A stretch of 64,000 bases of DNA from Intestinibacillus sp. Marseille-P6563 (GCF_900604335.1 NZ_UWOD01000002.1:1302001-1366000), one strand, 5' to 3'; positions 33,058-44,820 are shown, numbered from the stretch's first letter. The notes: a model not told the origin generated them from the letters alone. A program made the numbers and translations.

Positions 33058-34353
33058 ATGAACGGTCCTAACGACATTCTCAAAATGGCGCTTTCCTATA
33101 TGGAAAAGACCATCAACCCGGTCACGCTGTCGGCCTGGTTCGACGACGCCGAGGTGGTCAGTTTTGCCGGCGACCGGCTGACGCTGCGCGCATCCGGCCA
33201 ATTTAAAAAGGAGATCATCGAAAGCCGTTTTATGCAGCCGCTTTCCGACGCGCTGGCGCAGCTGTTGGGCGGCCCCATCCAGGTGTCCGTGATCGTGGGC
33301 GACGAAGTCCCCACCGAAAACACGCTGGTCGGCCTATCCTTCGACGATGAATATACCTTTGAACACTTTATCGTCGGTTCGTCCAACAAATTTGCCCATG
33401 CCGCCGCCATCGCGGTGGCCAACAGCCCGGCGGAAAACTACAATCCCCTGTTTATCTATGGTCAATCCGGTCTGGGCAAGACCCACTTGCTGCACGCAAT
33501 CGGCAATGTCGTGCACCAAAACCATCCGAATTTCCGCATCATCTATGTCAAGGGCGAAGATTTCACCAACGAACTGGTCACCGCCATCCAGGAAGGCGAC
33601 GTGCAGTCCTTCCGCGGCAAATACCGCATGGCAGATCTGCTCCTCATCGACGATATCCAGTTTATCGCCGGCAAAGAGCGTACGCAAGAGGAATTTTTCC
33701 ATACCTTTAATGCCCTGTATGAATCGGGCAAGCAGCTGGTCCTGACTTCTGACCGGCCGCCCAAGGAGATGAACACCCTAGAAGACCGCATGAAGACCCG
33801 GTTCGAATGGGGCCTTCTGGCCGACATCCAGCCGCCCGACCTGGAAACCCGTCTGGCCATTATCAACGCCAAGGCATTAAAACTCGGGTTCGAACTGCCG
33901 CGCGACATCATGTACCAGATCGCGGAAAATCTGCAATCCAACGTCCGCCAGCTGGAAGGCACGGTCAAAAAGATCAAGGCCAAACACGAACTCAACGGCG
34001 AACCAATCTCGGCCGAACTGGTGGATACGGTCATCGAAGAGGTCAAGTCCATCAATCCGGGCCTGAACCCCACCCCGGACATGATCCTCAAAACCGTGTC
34101 CAACTTCTATTCCATGCCGGTCGATCAGATTCTGGCCAACAAGCGCTCCAAAGATACCGTCCGTCCCCGGCAGATGGCCATGTATCTGGTGCGCAAGCTG
34201 ACCAGCTATTCCCTGCCCGAAATCGGCAAGGTCTTTGGCCGCGACCATACGACGGTCATGCACGCGTGCAATAAGATCGAAGACGAACGCAAACTGAGCG
34301 CCGAGACCGACGACATCATCCGCACGCTGATCGAGAACATCCAAAACCTATAA
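33058..34353 (+). CDS. dnaA: Chromosomal replication initiator DnaA
   Basis: DnaA binds DnaA boxes and opens the origin. It has 431 residues, somewhat short because the linker after the N-terminal domain is brief. The Walker A motif GQSGLGKTHLLHAI is near residue 139, Walker B LLLIDDIQF near 200, and the C-terminal box-binding signature GRDHTTVMHACNKI near 397. The start follows GGAGGAGAG. It is followed by a 392-base gap holding the likely unwinding site. Confidence 0.98.
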   Translation: MNGPNDILKMALSYMEKTINPVTLSAWFDDAEVVSFAGDRLTLRASGQFKKEIIESRFMQPLSDALAQLLGGPIQVSVIVGDEVPTENTLVGLSFDDEYTFEHFIVGSSNKFAHAAAIAVANSPAENYNPLFIYGQSGLGKTHLLHAIGNVVHQNHPNFRIIYVKGEDFTNELVTAIQEGDVQSFRGKYRMADLLLIDDIQFIAGKERTQEEFFHTFNALYESGKQLVLTSDRPPKEMNTLEDRMKTRFEWGLLADIQPPDLETRLAIINAKALKLGFELPRDIMYQIAENLQSNVRQLEGTVKKIKAKHELNGEPISAELVDTVIEEVKSINPGLNPTPDMILKTVSNFYSMPVDQILANKRSKDTVRPRQMAMYLVRKLTSYSLPEIGKVFGRDHTTVMHACNKIEDERKLSAETDDIIRTLIENIQNL

Positions 34354-34630
34354 CGCCCCGCCGTCCTGCAAGTTTTCCTGCAAAAGAAGGCGAATGGGCG
34401 GTGGTTTTTGTCTACCCTTGACGTAACAAAACGTTCCCTCTTGGAATAAAACGAACGCACCCTCTGCACAAAGTTATCCACATTTCGCCTGTGGAATCCA
34501 CAAGGATAACCTGGGGATGAAATTTCGGGTTTTTTCGTGCTCCTGTTTCATCCACTCCTATCCCCACGCGCTTGTGGACGAGCAAACGCCCGGCTCCCCT
34601 GCAAAAAAGTGAGTTTTCCACAGCTTCCAC

Positions 34631-34649
34631 ACTACTACTACTACTACTA
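34631..34649 (+). repeat. DnaA-trio element, six perfect ACT triplets
   Basis: ACT repeated six times directly adjoins two DnaA-box-like sequences upstream and an AT-rich element downstream. Trios guide DnaA filament growth on single-stranded DNA; natural trios are usually imperfect, so this regularity is notable. Confidence 0.85.
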
Positions 34650-34677
34650 AAATCCTATATTCTTTCTATAAGGGTCT

Positions 34678-34693
34678 TATTTCCCGGGAAAAG
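34678..34693. other. Noc-binding-type site beside the unwinding element
   Basis: TATTTCCCGGGAAAAG contains ATTTCCCGGGAAAA, 13 of 14 bases of the palindromic Noc site ATTTCCCGGGAAAT, and lies about 7 bases after the AT-rich element and 53 bases before dnaN. Confidence 0.6.
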
Positions 34694-34745
34694 GGGCCTT
34701 CGCCATTTCCCGACCTGTGTAAACAAAGAAAGGAACAAAAACACC

Positions 34746-35858
34746 ATGAAATTCTCCTGTGAAAAATCGACACTGCTCGACGCGATCAGCATTGCTTCCC
34801 GTGCGGTGTCTTCCAAATCTACCATTGCCCTACTCGAAGGTCTGCGGATTACAGCATCCAACCGTCTGACTTTGGCCGGTTATGATCTGTCCATGGGCAT
34901 TCGCACCAGCATCGATGCCGATATTGTCGAAGCCGGCGAGATTGTTTTGAGCGCCAAACTGTTCGGCGACATCATCCGCAAGCTGCCCGACGATACGGTC
35001 TATGTGGAAACCGATGAAAAAATGCTCACAACCATCAAATGCGGTCGCGCGGTCTTTAATCTGGTCGCTTCGGCATCCGATGATTTCCCGCAGATGCCCG
35101 AAGTAGACTGCTCACGCGAGATCACCATTCCGCAAAAAACGCTCAAATCCATGATTGCCCAGACCATTTTTGCCGTTTCGGACAATGAAGCCAAGCCCAT
35201 CCACACCGGCTGCCTGTTTGAAACCGAAGGAAACCGGCTGCATGTAGTCGCGGTCGATGGCTACCGCCTGTCGGTTCGCCGTGAAACCCTGGACCCGGCC
35301 CCGGAAATGGACCTCAAATTTGTCGTGCCCGGCTCGGCGCTGCGCGAAATCGAGCGCATTTTGGCCGATGATGCCGAAAAAACCGTATCGGTTTACCCGG
35401 ATGAGAAGCATATTTTGTTCGAAATCGGCTCAACTGTCCTCATTACCCGCCTGATCGACGGCGAATTCCTCAATTATCGTTCGGCCATCCCCCACGATTT
35501 CAGCCATTCGGTGCCCATCGATGCGCGGGAAATGATCACCTGCATCGAACGTGTTTCGCTGATCGTGTCCGAAAAACTGAAAAATCCGGTCCGCATGACC
35601 TTTGACGGCCCGGTTGTCAAGATGAGTTGTATCACCGCGGTCGGCAAATCCTATGACGAATGCCCGCTGGGCGAGCCGGTCGAAGACCTGGAAATCGGAT
35701 TCAATAACCGGTATTTGCTCGACGCGCTGCGCGCCTGCGGCGACGAACCGATCGTGATGCAGCTCAAAGGCGCGCTCAATCCGTTGGTGTTGCAGCCGGT
35801 CGAAGGCGATAAATTCACCTATCTGGTGCTGCCGGTCCGCTTGAAGTCGGGCGAATAA
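34746..35858 (+). CDS. dnaN: DNA polymerase III beta subunit (sliding clamp)
   Basis: DnaN is the ring that tethers the replicative polymerase. The start at 34746 ([21 protein letters not shown]) gives 370 residues with the three repeated clamp domains. The C-terminus carries the conserved hydrophobic pocket area, ending TYLVLPVRL. Upstream frame extension into the origin is rejected, since AAAGGA precedes this ATG. The next gene starts 13 bases after the stop. Confidence 0.97.
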   Translation: MKFSCEKSTLLDAISIASRAVSSKSTIALLEGLRITASNRLTLAGYDLSMGIRTSIDADIVEAGEIVLSAKLFGDIIRKLPDDTVYVETDEKMLTTIKCGRAVFNLVASASDDFPQMPEVDCSREITIPQKTLKSMIAQTIFAVSDNEAKPIHTGCLFETEGNRLHVVAVDGYRLSVRRETLDPAPEMDLKFVVPGSALREIERILADDAEKTVSVYPDEKHILFEIGSTVLITRLIDGEFLNYRSAIPHDFSHSVPIDAREMITCIERVSLIVSEKLKNPVRMTFDGPVVKMSCITAVGKSYDECPLGEPVEDLEIGFNNRYLLDALRACGDEPIVMQLKGALNPLVLQPVEGDKFTYLVLPVRLKSGE

Positions 35859-35871
35859 GGAGGATTTTTGC

Positions 35872-36081
35872 GTGGAAACCATTGCAATCACCGGAGAATT
35901 TATTAAACTCGATGCCCTTTTGAAGTTTGCCAATCTGGTTTCGTCGGGCGGCGAAGCCAAGCTCCGCATCGCGGGGGGCGAAGTGAAAGTAAACGGCGAA
36001 GTGTGCACCATGCGCGGAAAGAAGCTGCATCCGGGCGACCGGGTGGAGCTGGACGGCAATCTGGTGGAAATCGCCGAATAA
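35872..36081 (+). CDS. S4-domain RNA-binding protein (YaaA/RlbA type)
   Basis: This 69-residue protein consists of a single S4 RNA-binding domain ([24 protein letters not shown] ... [25 protein letters not shown]). It is the small S4 gene regularly found between dnaN and recF in Firmicutes. The start is GTG at 35872 with AAGGAGG upstream. The role is not firmly known; ribosome-associated function is suspected from family members. Confidence 0.92.
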   Translation: METIAITGEFIKLDALLKFANLVSSGGEAKLRIAGGEVKVNGEVCTMRGKKLHPGDRVELDGNLVEIAE

Positions 36082-36110
36082 ATTGCAGGAAGGGCGCAAA
36101 ACACCTGCAA

Positions 36111-36126
36111 TGTTTCATGTGAAACG
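36111..36126. other. Degenerate parS-like site
   Basis: TGTTTCATGTGAAACG matches parS at 14 of 16 positions and is the only candidate to the right of dnaA in the window. Confidence 0.5.
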
Positions 36127-36190
36127 GGAAAAATCTGCCCGTGTGAAACACGAAAATTCAGATGGAAATGTCCGCAGTACAAGGACAGAC

Positions 36191-36231
36191 GCAAACGCAG
36201 AATCACACGAAATGTGTAGTTCTGCGTTTGC
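36191..36231. repeat. Long inverted repeat upstream of recF
   Basis: Arms GCAAACGCAGAA (36191-36202) and TTCTGCGTTTGC (36220-36231) are perfect over 12 bp, with an inner ACAC/GTGT pairing. No T-tract follows, so it is not a simple terminator. It may be an operator or an mRNA structure before recF. Confidence 0.6.
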
Positions 36232-36268
36232 TGTGTTGTGGGACACTGACCGGAATGGATGAATATTT

Positions 36269-37390
36269 ATGAAAATAAACTGCATAAAATTACATGAATT
36301 TCGCAACTATGCGGACGCCAGTTTTTCGTTTGCGCCGGGGGTGAATGTCATCAGCGGCGATAATGCCCAGGGCAAAACCAATCTGCTCGAAGCCGCGGCA
36401 GCGCTTTCGACCATGCGGCTGTTCCGCACCGGCCAGAAAAAGGAAGGGCTGCGCTTCGGCCAGTCTGCGGGCAGTATTTTGGGCGAATTTGAAGCCGAGA
36501 ACCGGGATTTCACGGTGGAAATCCGTCTATTTGCCAACAAGGCGGCCGAGGTCTGGCGGGGCGGCGTGCGCATGAAGCGGCAGGGCGACGCGCGCGGCAT
36601 CCTCAAAACCGTGCTGTTCTGCCCGGACGACCTGTATCTCATCCGCGCCGGGGCGGCGGCCCGGCGGCGGTTTCTGGACGCCGCGCTGTGTCAGCTCCGG
36701 CCCAACTATGACAAGGTCCTGAGCGAATACGAAAAAGTCCTGGCCCATAAAAACCGCATTCTCAAAGACAGCGACGAAAAACCGGCGCTGCTCGACCTGT
36801 TGGACGATTTCTCGCTGCGGCTGGCCCATCTGGGGGCGATTCTCATCCGGTATCGGGCGTACTATATCCGTAAGCTGTCGGAGAAGGCCGCTGCGGTGCA
36901 CAAGGAGGCTGCGCCGAGTGAAACCTTGGGTGCGGTGTATAAGACCGTGTCGGGCGTCCAGGACCCGTTTGCGAGCTATGCCGAAATCGAGCGCGATCTT
37001 ATCGAGCACGTCATGAGCCACAAGAAATTCGAACTCGCAGCCGCAAGCTGCCTGTCCGGTCCGCACAAGGACGACCTCGATCTGACCATCAACGGGGTGT
37101 CGGCCTCGTCGTTCGGCTCGCAGGGGCAGGTGCGCACCTGCGCGCTCGCTTTGAAGCTTGCCGAGCGGGACATGTTCTTTGAGGACTGCGGGGAATATCC
37201 GGTGCTGCTACTCGACGACGTGCTTTCCGAACTCGACCGGCGGCGGCAGGATTTTGTGTTAAACCGCATCGACAAAGGTCAGGTCATCATCACCTGCTGT
37301 GAGGAGGATATTACCCGGAAAATCGAGGCCGGGAAGGTTTTCACCATCCAAAACGGGAGGATTTTGGCAGAAAGCGACCGCGCACAATAA
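36269..37390 (+). CDS. recF: DNA replication and repair protein RecF
   Basis: RecF is an SMC-like ATPase that loads RecA at gaps. The 373-residue protein has Walker A GDNAQGKTNLLEA near residue 30, the ABC signature region FGSQGQVRTCALALKLAE near 285, and Walker B VLLLDDVLSELD near 312. It opens with the usual KLHEFRNYA. The gene follows a 187-base gap and precedes remB. Confidence 0.96.
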   Translation: MKINCIKLHEFRNYADASFSFAPGVNVISGDNAQGKTNLLEAAAALSTMRLFRTGQKKEGLRFGQSAGSILGEFEAENRDFTVEIRLFANKAAEVWRGGVRMKRQGDARGILKTVLFCPDDLYLIRAGAAARRRFLDAALCQLRPNYDKVLSEYEKVLAHKNRILKDSDEKPALLDLLDDFSLRLAHLGAILIRYRAYYIRKLSEKAAAVHKEAAPSETLGAVYKTVSGVQDPFASYAEIERDLIEHVMSHKKFELAAASCLSGPHKDDLDLTINGVSASSFGSQGQVRTCALALKLAERDMFFEDCGEYPVLLLDDVLSELDRRRQDFVLNRIDKGQVIITCCEEDITRKIEAGKVFTIQNGRILAESDRAQ

Positions 37391-37554
37391 GCAAGATGCT
37401 TTTTATACAGTTTTTCACTGGGTTTCAAGCGGGAATTAGTCATTTTTACTCCAAAATATTTGCTTTTTCCACAGACAAAACGGCAAAAAAGTGGTATAAT
37501 AGGTACAGAATCCATGCGGGAAAAACCAATAGAGAAGGCGGGGTAAAAAAAGCC

Positions 37555-37812
37555 GTGTATGTGCATATTGGACAGGACTATATGGTTCCCCTGCGGCAGA
37601 TCGTCTGCATTTTCGATATGGATACCGCCACGGCTTCGGCGCGTACCCGCCGCCTGCTCACGCGGCTGGGCGACGAAGGCCGCATCGTCGATTTGTGCGA
37701 TGACCTGCCCGGTTCGGCGGTTTTGTGCACCGGGGAATTGGGAGAGATTTTATATCTCTCGCCCATCTCCTCACGCACGCTGCAAAAGCGCGTGGAGGAA
37801 GGAACGCTGTAA
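37555..37812 (+). CDS. remB: Extracellular matrix regulator RemB-type protein
   Basis: The 85-residue DUF370 protein begins VYVHIGQDYMVPLRQIVCIFDMD, matching the family found between recF and gyrB in Firmicutes. In B. subtilis RemB is linked to biofilm matrix gene expression; its mechanism is poorly known. The start is taken as GTG at 37555 with GAAGGCGGGG upstream; the longer frame begins in the recF 3' region without an RBS. Confidence 0.88.
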   Translation: MYVHIGQDYMVPLRQIVCIFDMDTATASARTRRLLTRLGDEGRIVDLCDDLPGSAVLCTGELGEILYLSPISSRTLQKRVEEGTL

Positions 37813-37876
37813 AAGTGGGGCGTGTCCGCATGTTTGCTGAGAGCCGCGTCGCCGCGGGCGGGCTGCGGCCGGTTGA

Positions 37877-39865
<1,989 letters not shown>

Positions 39866-39898
39866 GTTTGAAATAGACCTCGCTTTTGGAGGGAAAGA

Positions 39899-42439
39899 AT
39901 GAGTCAAGAATACGAAAATCAAAAAATTCTCCCGGTAGAGCTCTACCAGGAGATGAAAAGTTCCTATATCGATTACGCTATGAGCGTTATCGTCGGGCGT
40001 GCGCTGCCCGACGTGCGCGATGGCTTAAAGCCGGTCCACCGCCGCATCTTGTATGCGATGTATGAGGACGGCCTGACCTCGGACAAGCCCTACCGTAAGT
40101 CGGCAACGACCGTCGGTAACGTGCTCGGCCGGTACCATCCTCACGGCGACGCTTCGGTTTACGATGCCATGGTCCGTATGGCACAGCCCTTCTCGCTGCG
40201 CTATCCGCTGGTCGACGGCCACGGTAACTTCGGTTCGGTCGACGGCGACCCCCCGGCAGCGTACCGTTACACCGAGGCCCGCATGGCCAAGGTTTCCAAC
40301 TACATGCTGGCCGACATCAAGAAAGACACGGTCAATTTCCAGCCCAACTTCGACGAGGAGCGCAAGGAACCGGTCGTGCTGCCCTCCCGCTTCCCCTGCC
40401 TGCTGGTCAACGGCTCGTCGGGTATCGCGGTCGGTATGGCGACCAATATCCCGCCCCACAACCTCACCGAGGTCATCGACGGGGTGTGCTATGTCATCGA
40501 ACATCCGGAAGCCGATCTGGATGAGCTGACCGCTATCATCAAGGGGCCGGACTTCCCCACCGGCGGCATCATCATGGGCCGTGCTGGCATGCGAGCCGCC
40601 TATGCCACTGGCCGCGGCAAGGTTAAGGTCCGCGCGCGCTGCACGATCGAGGAAAACGACAACGGCCGCAGCCAGATCGTCATCACCGAGATCCCGTACA
40701 TGGTCAACAAGGCGCGCCTGGTCGAATCGATCGCCAATCTGGTCAAGGATAAGCGCGTCGAGGGCATTTCCAACATCATGGACCATTCTTCGCGCGAAGG
40801 CATGCGCATCGTCATCGACATCAAGCGCGATGCCAACGCCCAGGTGGTGCTCAATCAGCTGTATAATTACACCCAGCTGCAAGATACCTGCTCGATGATC
40901 TTGCTGGCGCTCGTGCCCTCCCCGTCCAACCCGGACAAGGTACAGCCGCGCGTGCTCACCCTGCGCGAGATCATTGATTATTATATCGATTTCCAGAAGG
41001 ACGTCGTTGCCCGCCGCACCCGGTTCGATCTGGCCAAGGCGCAGGCACGCGCCCACATCCTGGAGGGCCTCAAGGTGGCCACCGACCAGGACAACATCGA
41101 CCGCATCATTGCCATCATCCGTGCGTCCAAGAGCGAAGCCGAAGCCAAGGAAAATCTGTGCAAGGAGCCGTTCTGGATCGACCAAATCGCGCTGCTGGGC
41201 ATTGTCGATGGTTCCGAGCATTTTGAGTTCCATCTGGACGAAGCGCAGGCACAGGCCATCGTTGATATGCGTCTGGGCCGCCTGTCCGGCTTGGAGCAGC
41301 AAAAGCTGAACGACGAATACAACGAACTCGAAGGCAAGATTGCAGGCTTTATGGAAATCCTGTCGAGCGACCGCAACATGCTCGAAGTGGTCAAAAAAGA
41401 GATGCAGGAGATCAAAAACGCCTACGGCGACGAGCGCCGCACCGAGATCGCGAACGTGGCTGACGAAATCGACATTGAGGACCTCATTGAGGAGCAGGAT
41501 TGCACCTATACCCTCACCCATCTCAATTATATCAAGCGTATCCCGACATCGGCGTACCGCGCCCAGAACCGCGGCGGCCGCGGCGTCAATGCCATGACCA
41601 CCCGTGAGGAAGACTTTACCCGCGGCTTGTTCACAGCATCCACGCACGATACGCTGCTGTTCTTCACCACCCAGGGCAAGGTCTATAAGCTCAAGGGCTA
41701 TCAGGTCCCCGAAGCTGGACGTGCAGCCAAGGGCACCAATATCGTCAATCTGCTGGAACTGGACCCGGACGAAAAGGTTACGGCTATGTATCCGATTCGG
41801 GAGTTCTCGGAAGATAAATATCTGGTATTCGTCACCCGCATGGGTACTATCAAGCGCGTTGTGCTCAGTGACCTGCAAAACATCCGCAAGGGCGGTCTGC
41901 GGGCACTCGGCCTCAACGAAGGCGACGTGTTGGTCGATGTGCGCCTGACCGACGGCCAGGAGAACATCCTCATCGCCACCCACGAGGGCAAGGCCATCAC
42001 CTTTGCCGAATCCGAAGTGCGCGCCATGGGCCGTACGGCGGTCGGCGTGCGCGGCATCCGTCTGGCCGAAGGTGACTTTGTCGTGGGCGCCGCACGCGCA
42101 CGTAAGGGCGCACATGTGCTGTCCATCACCGAAAACGGTTACGGTAAGCGGACCGCGGTGGAGGAATTCAGCGTCCATCACCGTGGCGGCAGCGGCATCA
42201 CCCTGCACAACCTGACCGAAAAGACCGGTTTGGTGGCTGGTATTGCGGTGGTCGATGCCGATAATGACATCATGATTATCACCGATGACGGCGTCATCAT
42301 CCGTACGCCGGTCGGACAGATTCGCGAATGCGGCCGGTCGAGCCAGGGTGTTATCGTCATGCGCACCGACGATGATGTGAAGGTCATCTCCATCGTCCGC
42401 ACCGACCACGAAGAAGAAGAAACATCATCCGAAGAATAA
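39899..42439 (+). CDS. gyrA: DNA gyrase subunit A
   Basis: GyrA breaks and rejoins DNA. The 846-residue protein has catalytic Tyr124 in AAYRYTEAR, and a six-blade C-terminal wrapping domain starting near 510 with the GyrA box QNRGGRG. The quinolone-region motif reads [10 protein letters not shown] (residues 80-89). The position equivalent to E. coli Ser83 is Ala85, followed by Ser86, as in Mycobacterium tuberculosis. The tail is acidic. It is ended by a strong terminator. Confidence 0.97.
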   Translation: MSQEYENQKILPVELYQEMKSSYIDYAMSVIVGRALPDVRDGLKPVHRRILYAMYEDGLTSDKPYRKSATTVGNVLGRYHPHGDASVYDAMVRMAQPFSLRYPLVDGHGNFGSVDGDPPAAYRYTEARMAKVSNYMLADIKKDTVNFQPNFDEERKEPVVLPSRFPCLLVNGSSGIAVGMATNIPPHNLTEVIDGVCYVIEHPEADLDELTAIIKGPDFPTGGIIMGRAGMRAAYATGRGKVKVRARCTIEENDNGRSQIVITEIPYMVNKARLVESIANLVKDKRVEGISNIMDHSSREGMRIVIDIKRDANAQVVLNQLYNYTQLQDTCSMILLALVPSPSNPDKVQPRVLTLREIIDYYIDFQKDVVARRTRFDLAKAQARAHILEGLKVATDQDNIDRIIAIIRASKSEAEAKENLCKEPFWIDQIALLGIVDGSEHFEFHLDEAQAQAIVDMRLGRLSGLEQQKLNDEYNELEGKIAGFMEILSSDRNMLEVVKKEMQEIKNAYGDERRTEIANVADEIDIEDLIEEQDCTYTLTHLNYIKRIPTSAYRAQNRGGRGVNAMTTREEDFTRGLFTASTHDTLLFFTTQGKVYKLKGYQVPEAGRAAKGTNIVNLLELDPDEKVTAMYPIREFSEDKYLVFVTRMGTIKRVVLSDLQNIRKGGLRALGLNEGDVLVDVRLTDGQENILIATHEGKAITFAESEVRAMGRTAVGVRGIRLAEGDFVVGAARARKGAHVLSITENGYGKRTAVEEFSVHHRGGSGITLHNLTEKTGLVAGIAVVDADNDIMIITDDGVIIRTPVGQIRECGRSSQGVIVMRTDDDVKVISIVRTDHEEEETSSEE

Positions 42440-42475
42440 AAAAGAAGGGAACCACTGGTTCCCTTCTTTTTTGCT
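42440..42475. terminator. Bidirectional terminator after gyrA
   Basis: A 15-bp near-perfect palindrome (AAAAGAAGGGAACCA with its complement, 42440-42470) with terminal A/T runs serves gyrA and the converging transpeptidase gene. Confidence 0.9.
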
Positions 42476-42477
42476 TT

Positions 42478-44820
42478 TTAGTAGATCACAACAGTCGTCT
42501 TGCTCGGAATGTTGTTGTACAGCCAGTTGATGCCTTCGTCCAGCATACGCACACAGCCCGCCGATACCGGGAAGCCGATCGAGGGGTCTTTCAGGGTATT
42601 CGTACCCGGATAATACAGGCGCGAATGGAACGCATAGCCCGTGCCCGGATAGAACCGCACGATCGGACGGCAGGTATAGCTGTCCGTTACCCAGGCGGTC
42701 TGCTTGTAGGTGACATAGGTCACACCAACCGGGGTCGGCGAACTGGATTTACCGGTCGCGCACTGGAATTCATGGATGAGCTTCCAGTTGCCCTTGGAGC
42801 CTTGGAAGACATTGACCATCTGCGCCGAACGGCTGACCCAAATCAGGTACTGGGTTTCGCTAGAATAGCCCTTCGCGTTGACAAAGACGGTCTTTTCGTC
42901 CTTGGAATAGTCGGTATTGCCCGGACGATAGGTCGGATTGACCTTGGCCAGCACTTCGGCCGGCGAGGGCAGATAATGACTGTCCGGATAGTTTTCAATC
43001 TTTACCGTGGCACCGGCGATGATCTTTTCTTCATCTCCGGTCACCGAATTGCGGTAAGTCAGTACAAAACCGACCGTATGCTCGAGCTGCATGTTCTTGG
43101 TGAACGTGATGGCGCGATGATAGCTGGAAGTCTTGCCTTCGCTGATTTCAAACGACGAATTGACAAACGACGATTCCGGCTTACCGTCCAGATACCACTG
43201 AGCGCCGCATACACGGGCCTTATCGACACCAGTAATGGTCGCCGTTGCGGTGATTTGTCCGCCGGGCTTGACCTGGGGCGCGGTAACAGTCACTTTGACA
43301 CCTTCCAGGCCATTGTCGACCTTGGAATCATCGACGGCATCGGCTGCCAACGAGATGGTGCAGCGCTTGCCGGTGATAAAGACATTACCCGCATGGCCTT
43401 CGCCCTGCAAGGTGGTCCATGCGCCGGCAATATCGGCCGAATTTACCGAACCATCGACCTGAATGATGTTATTCGAAGCACCTGCCGCAACGCGCAGCGT
43501 GCCGATGGATGTCTTGCTGTCGGTATAGATCTTATTGCCGCTGCCGCTGATAATGAGACTGTCCAGATTGAGTCCATTTAAGTAAATCGCACGGTCCGAA
43601 CCGGTGATTTCGACACGGCGGGTGGAGTTTTCCTGAACGGTTACCGTACCGGTGCCGCCGCCGACCACAACGGTTTCAAACGTATTGCCGATGGGATTGG
43701 ACACCGTGAACGGTCCACCGGTAGTGCCAACCACCAGACGCTTGACCGAAATCGGGTCGCCTTCGGTAAATACCGGTGCCATATCTTCCCCACGCAGCAC
43801 GATGCGGTCATACGACTGGGTACGATCCAGACTGTCGGGTGCTGTGAAGAACAGATAGACCGGAGAAATCGTCGCAGTTTCCGGCTCGACGGTTTCGTCG
43901 GTCGAGGTTTCCGGTTCCGTGGTCTCGTTGGCTACGGTTTCGGGCTCAGCCGCTTCCTTCGCCGCGGTTTCCGGCTCCGCAGTTTCGTCCGCCGCGGTTG
44001 CGGGTTCGGCGGTTTCATCTGCCGGAGTTTCCGGCTCGGGGGTTACGCCGACCGGGGTTTCGGATTCGGCAGTTTCATCCGCCGGAGTCTCGGATTCGGT
44101 GGTCTCATCGGCTGGAGCCTCAGGCTCGGTAGTTTCATCCACCGGAGTTTCCGGCTCAGTGGTTTCATCGGTCGGCGTTTCGGGCTCGGCGAGCATGTCC
44201 GACGTGGTCAGATAGGAACCGTTCCAAATGCGGTAGATCAGGGAAACAAATTCCGCGCGGGTAATGCCGCGGGATGCTTGCAGCGAACCGTCCTGCGAAC
44301 CGGACAGGATACCGTCCCGCACCAGAACGGCGGCAGCGCGGCGCTGTACCGGAGTCAAGGTGTTGGCATCCGAGAAAGCATCCAGAACGCTTTCATCGGG
44401 TGCGGCCTCATCCAGACCAAAAGCAGCCGTCAAAGCGGCAAAGACCTGGCCGCGGGTGACCGGTGCATTGAGGTCGACTGAGCCATCGATCGGCAAAGTG
44501 CCGAGCGAAACGGCCTTGGAGGCGTCCTGTGTATACCATTGACCGGCCGGGGTGTTCGGATACGAACGGTCGGTGTTCTGGGCTTCGAGCACGCGGTTGA
44601 GAATCGCGGCCATCTGAGCGCCGGTCAGGCTGCCGCTAGGAAGCAGGCGGCCATCATCGCCCTGCAACAGACCATCTTCCACCGCTTGTGCGAGTGCATC
44701 ATAGGCCCAATGTCCGGTGGCATCGGGAAAATCGGAAATTGTGGCTGCGGCGGCCGAGCTCCATAAAAGGCTGCCCGCGCAAAAGACCGCAACGATCCGT
44801 TTGAGTTGATTGTGAAACAT
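42478..44820 (-). CDS. S-layer-homology-anchored L,D-transpeptidase (YkuD) with decapeptide repeats
   Basis: The 780-residue secreted protein starts at 44820 behind AGGAGGGAC with a signal peptide (1-26, ending SSAAAA). Three SLH domains (about 30-80, 85-140, 146-195) would bind wall polymers. A Glu/Pro/Thr-rich run of ten and a half 10-residue repeats (EPETPxDETT type) spans about 212-317. A beta-rich middle follows, then a C-terminal YkuD domain (about 655-780) with GYAFHSRL and the catalytic Cys756 in SAGCVRM. It probably forms 3-3 cross-links at the cell surface. Confidence 0.9.
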   Translation of the reverse strand: MFHNQLKRIVAVFCAGSLLWSSAAAATISDFPDATGHWAYDALAQAVEDGLLQGDDGRLLPSGSLTGAQMAAILNRVLEAQNTDRSYPNTPAGQWYTQDASKAVSLGTLPIDGSVDLNAPVTRGQVFAALTAAFGLDEAAPDESVLDAFSDANTLTPVQRRAAAVLVRDGILSGSQDGSLQASRGITRAEFVSLIYRIWNGSYLTTSDMLAEPETPTDETTEPETPVDETTEPEAPADETTESETPADETAESETPVGVTPEPETPADETAEPATAADETAEPETAAKEAAEPETVANETTEPETSTDETVEPETATISPVYLFFTAPDSLDRTQSYDRIVLRGEDMAPVFTEGDPISVKRLVVGTTGGPFTVSNPIGNTFETVVVGGGTGTVTVQENSTRRVEITGSDRAIYLNGLNLDSLIISGSGNKIYTDSKTSIGTLRVAAGASNNIIQVDGSVNSADIAGAWTTLQGEGHAGNVFITGKRCTISLAADAVDDSKVDNGLEGVKVTVTAPQVKPGGQITATATITGVDKARVCGAQWYLDGKPESSFVNSSFEISEGKTSSYHRAITFTKNMQLEHTVGFVLTYRNSVTGDEEKIIAGATVKIENYPDSHYLPSPAEVLAKVNPTYRPGNTDYSKDEKTVFVNAKGYSSETQYLIWVSRSAQMVNVFQGSKGNWKLIHEFQCATGKSSSPTPVGVTYVTYKQTAWVTDSYTCRPIVRFYPGTGYAFHSRLYYPGTNTLKDPSIGFPVSAGCVRMLDEGINWLYNNIPSKTTVVIY
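43873..44187 (-). repeat. Tandem 30-bp coding repeats (about 10.5 copies)
   Basis: The stretch codes for EPETPTDETT-like units with drift at positions 5 to 10. Repeats of this kind often vary in number between strains. The run joins the SLH domains to the rest of the protein as a stalk. Confidence 0.85.

Larger units (their letters stand above)
34354..34745. other. oriC: Putative oriC unwinding region (dnaA-dnaN gap)
   Basis: DnaA boxes: exact TTATCCACA at 34474-34482; weaker boxes at 34490-34502 (GATTCCACA on minus, GAATCCACA on plus); and next to the unwinding element TTTTCCACA (34614-34622) and GCTTCCACA (34623-34631). A DnaA-trio tract of six ACT repeats (34631-34649) follows at once, then an AT-rich stretch (34649-34671). 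This box-trio-AT order is the basal unwinding system known from B. subtilis. The exact melting position is inferred. Confidence 0.85.

Noticed and set aside
43873-44187. Repeat array considered as CRISPR
   Set aside because: Units are contiguous in-frame 30-bp coding repeats without spacers and lie inside a secreted protein gene.
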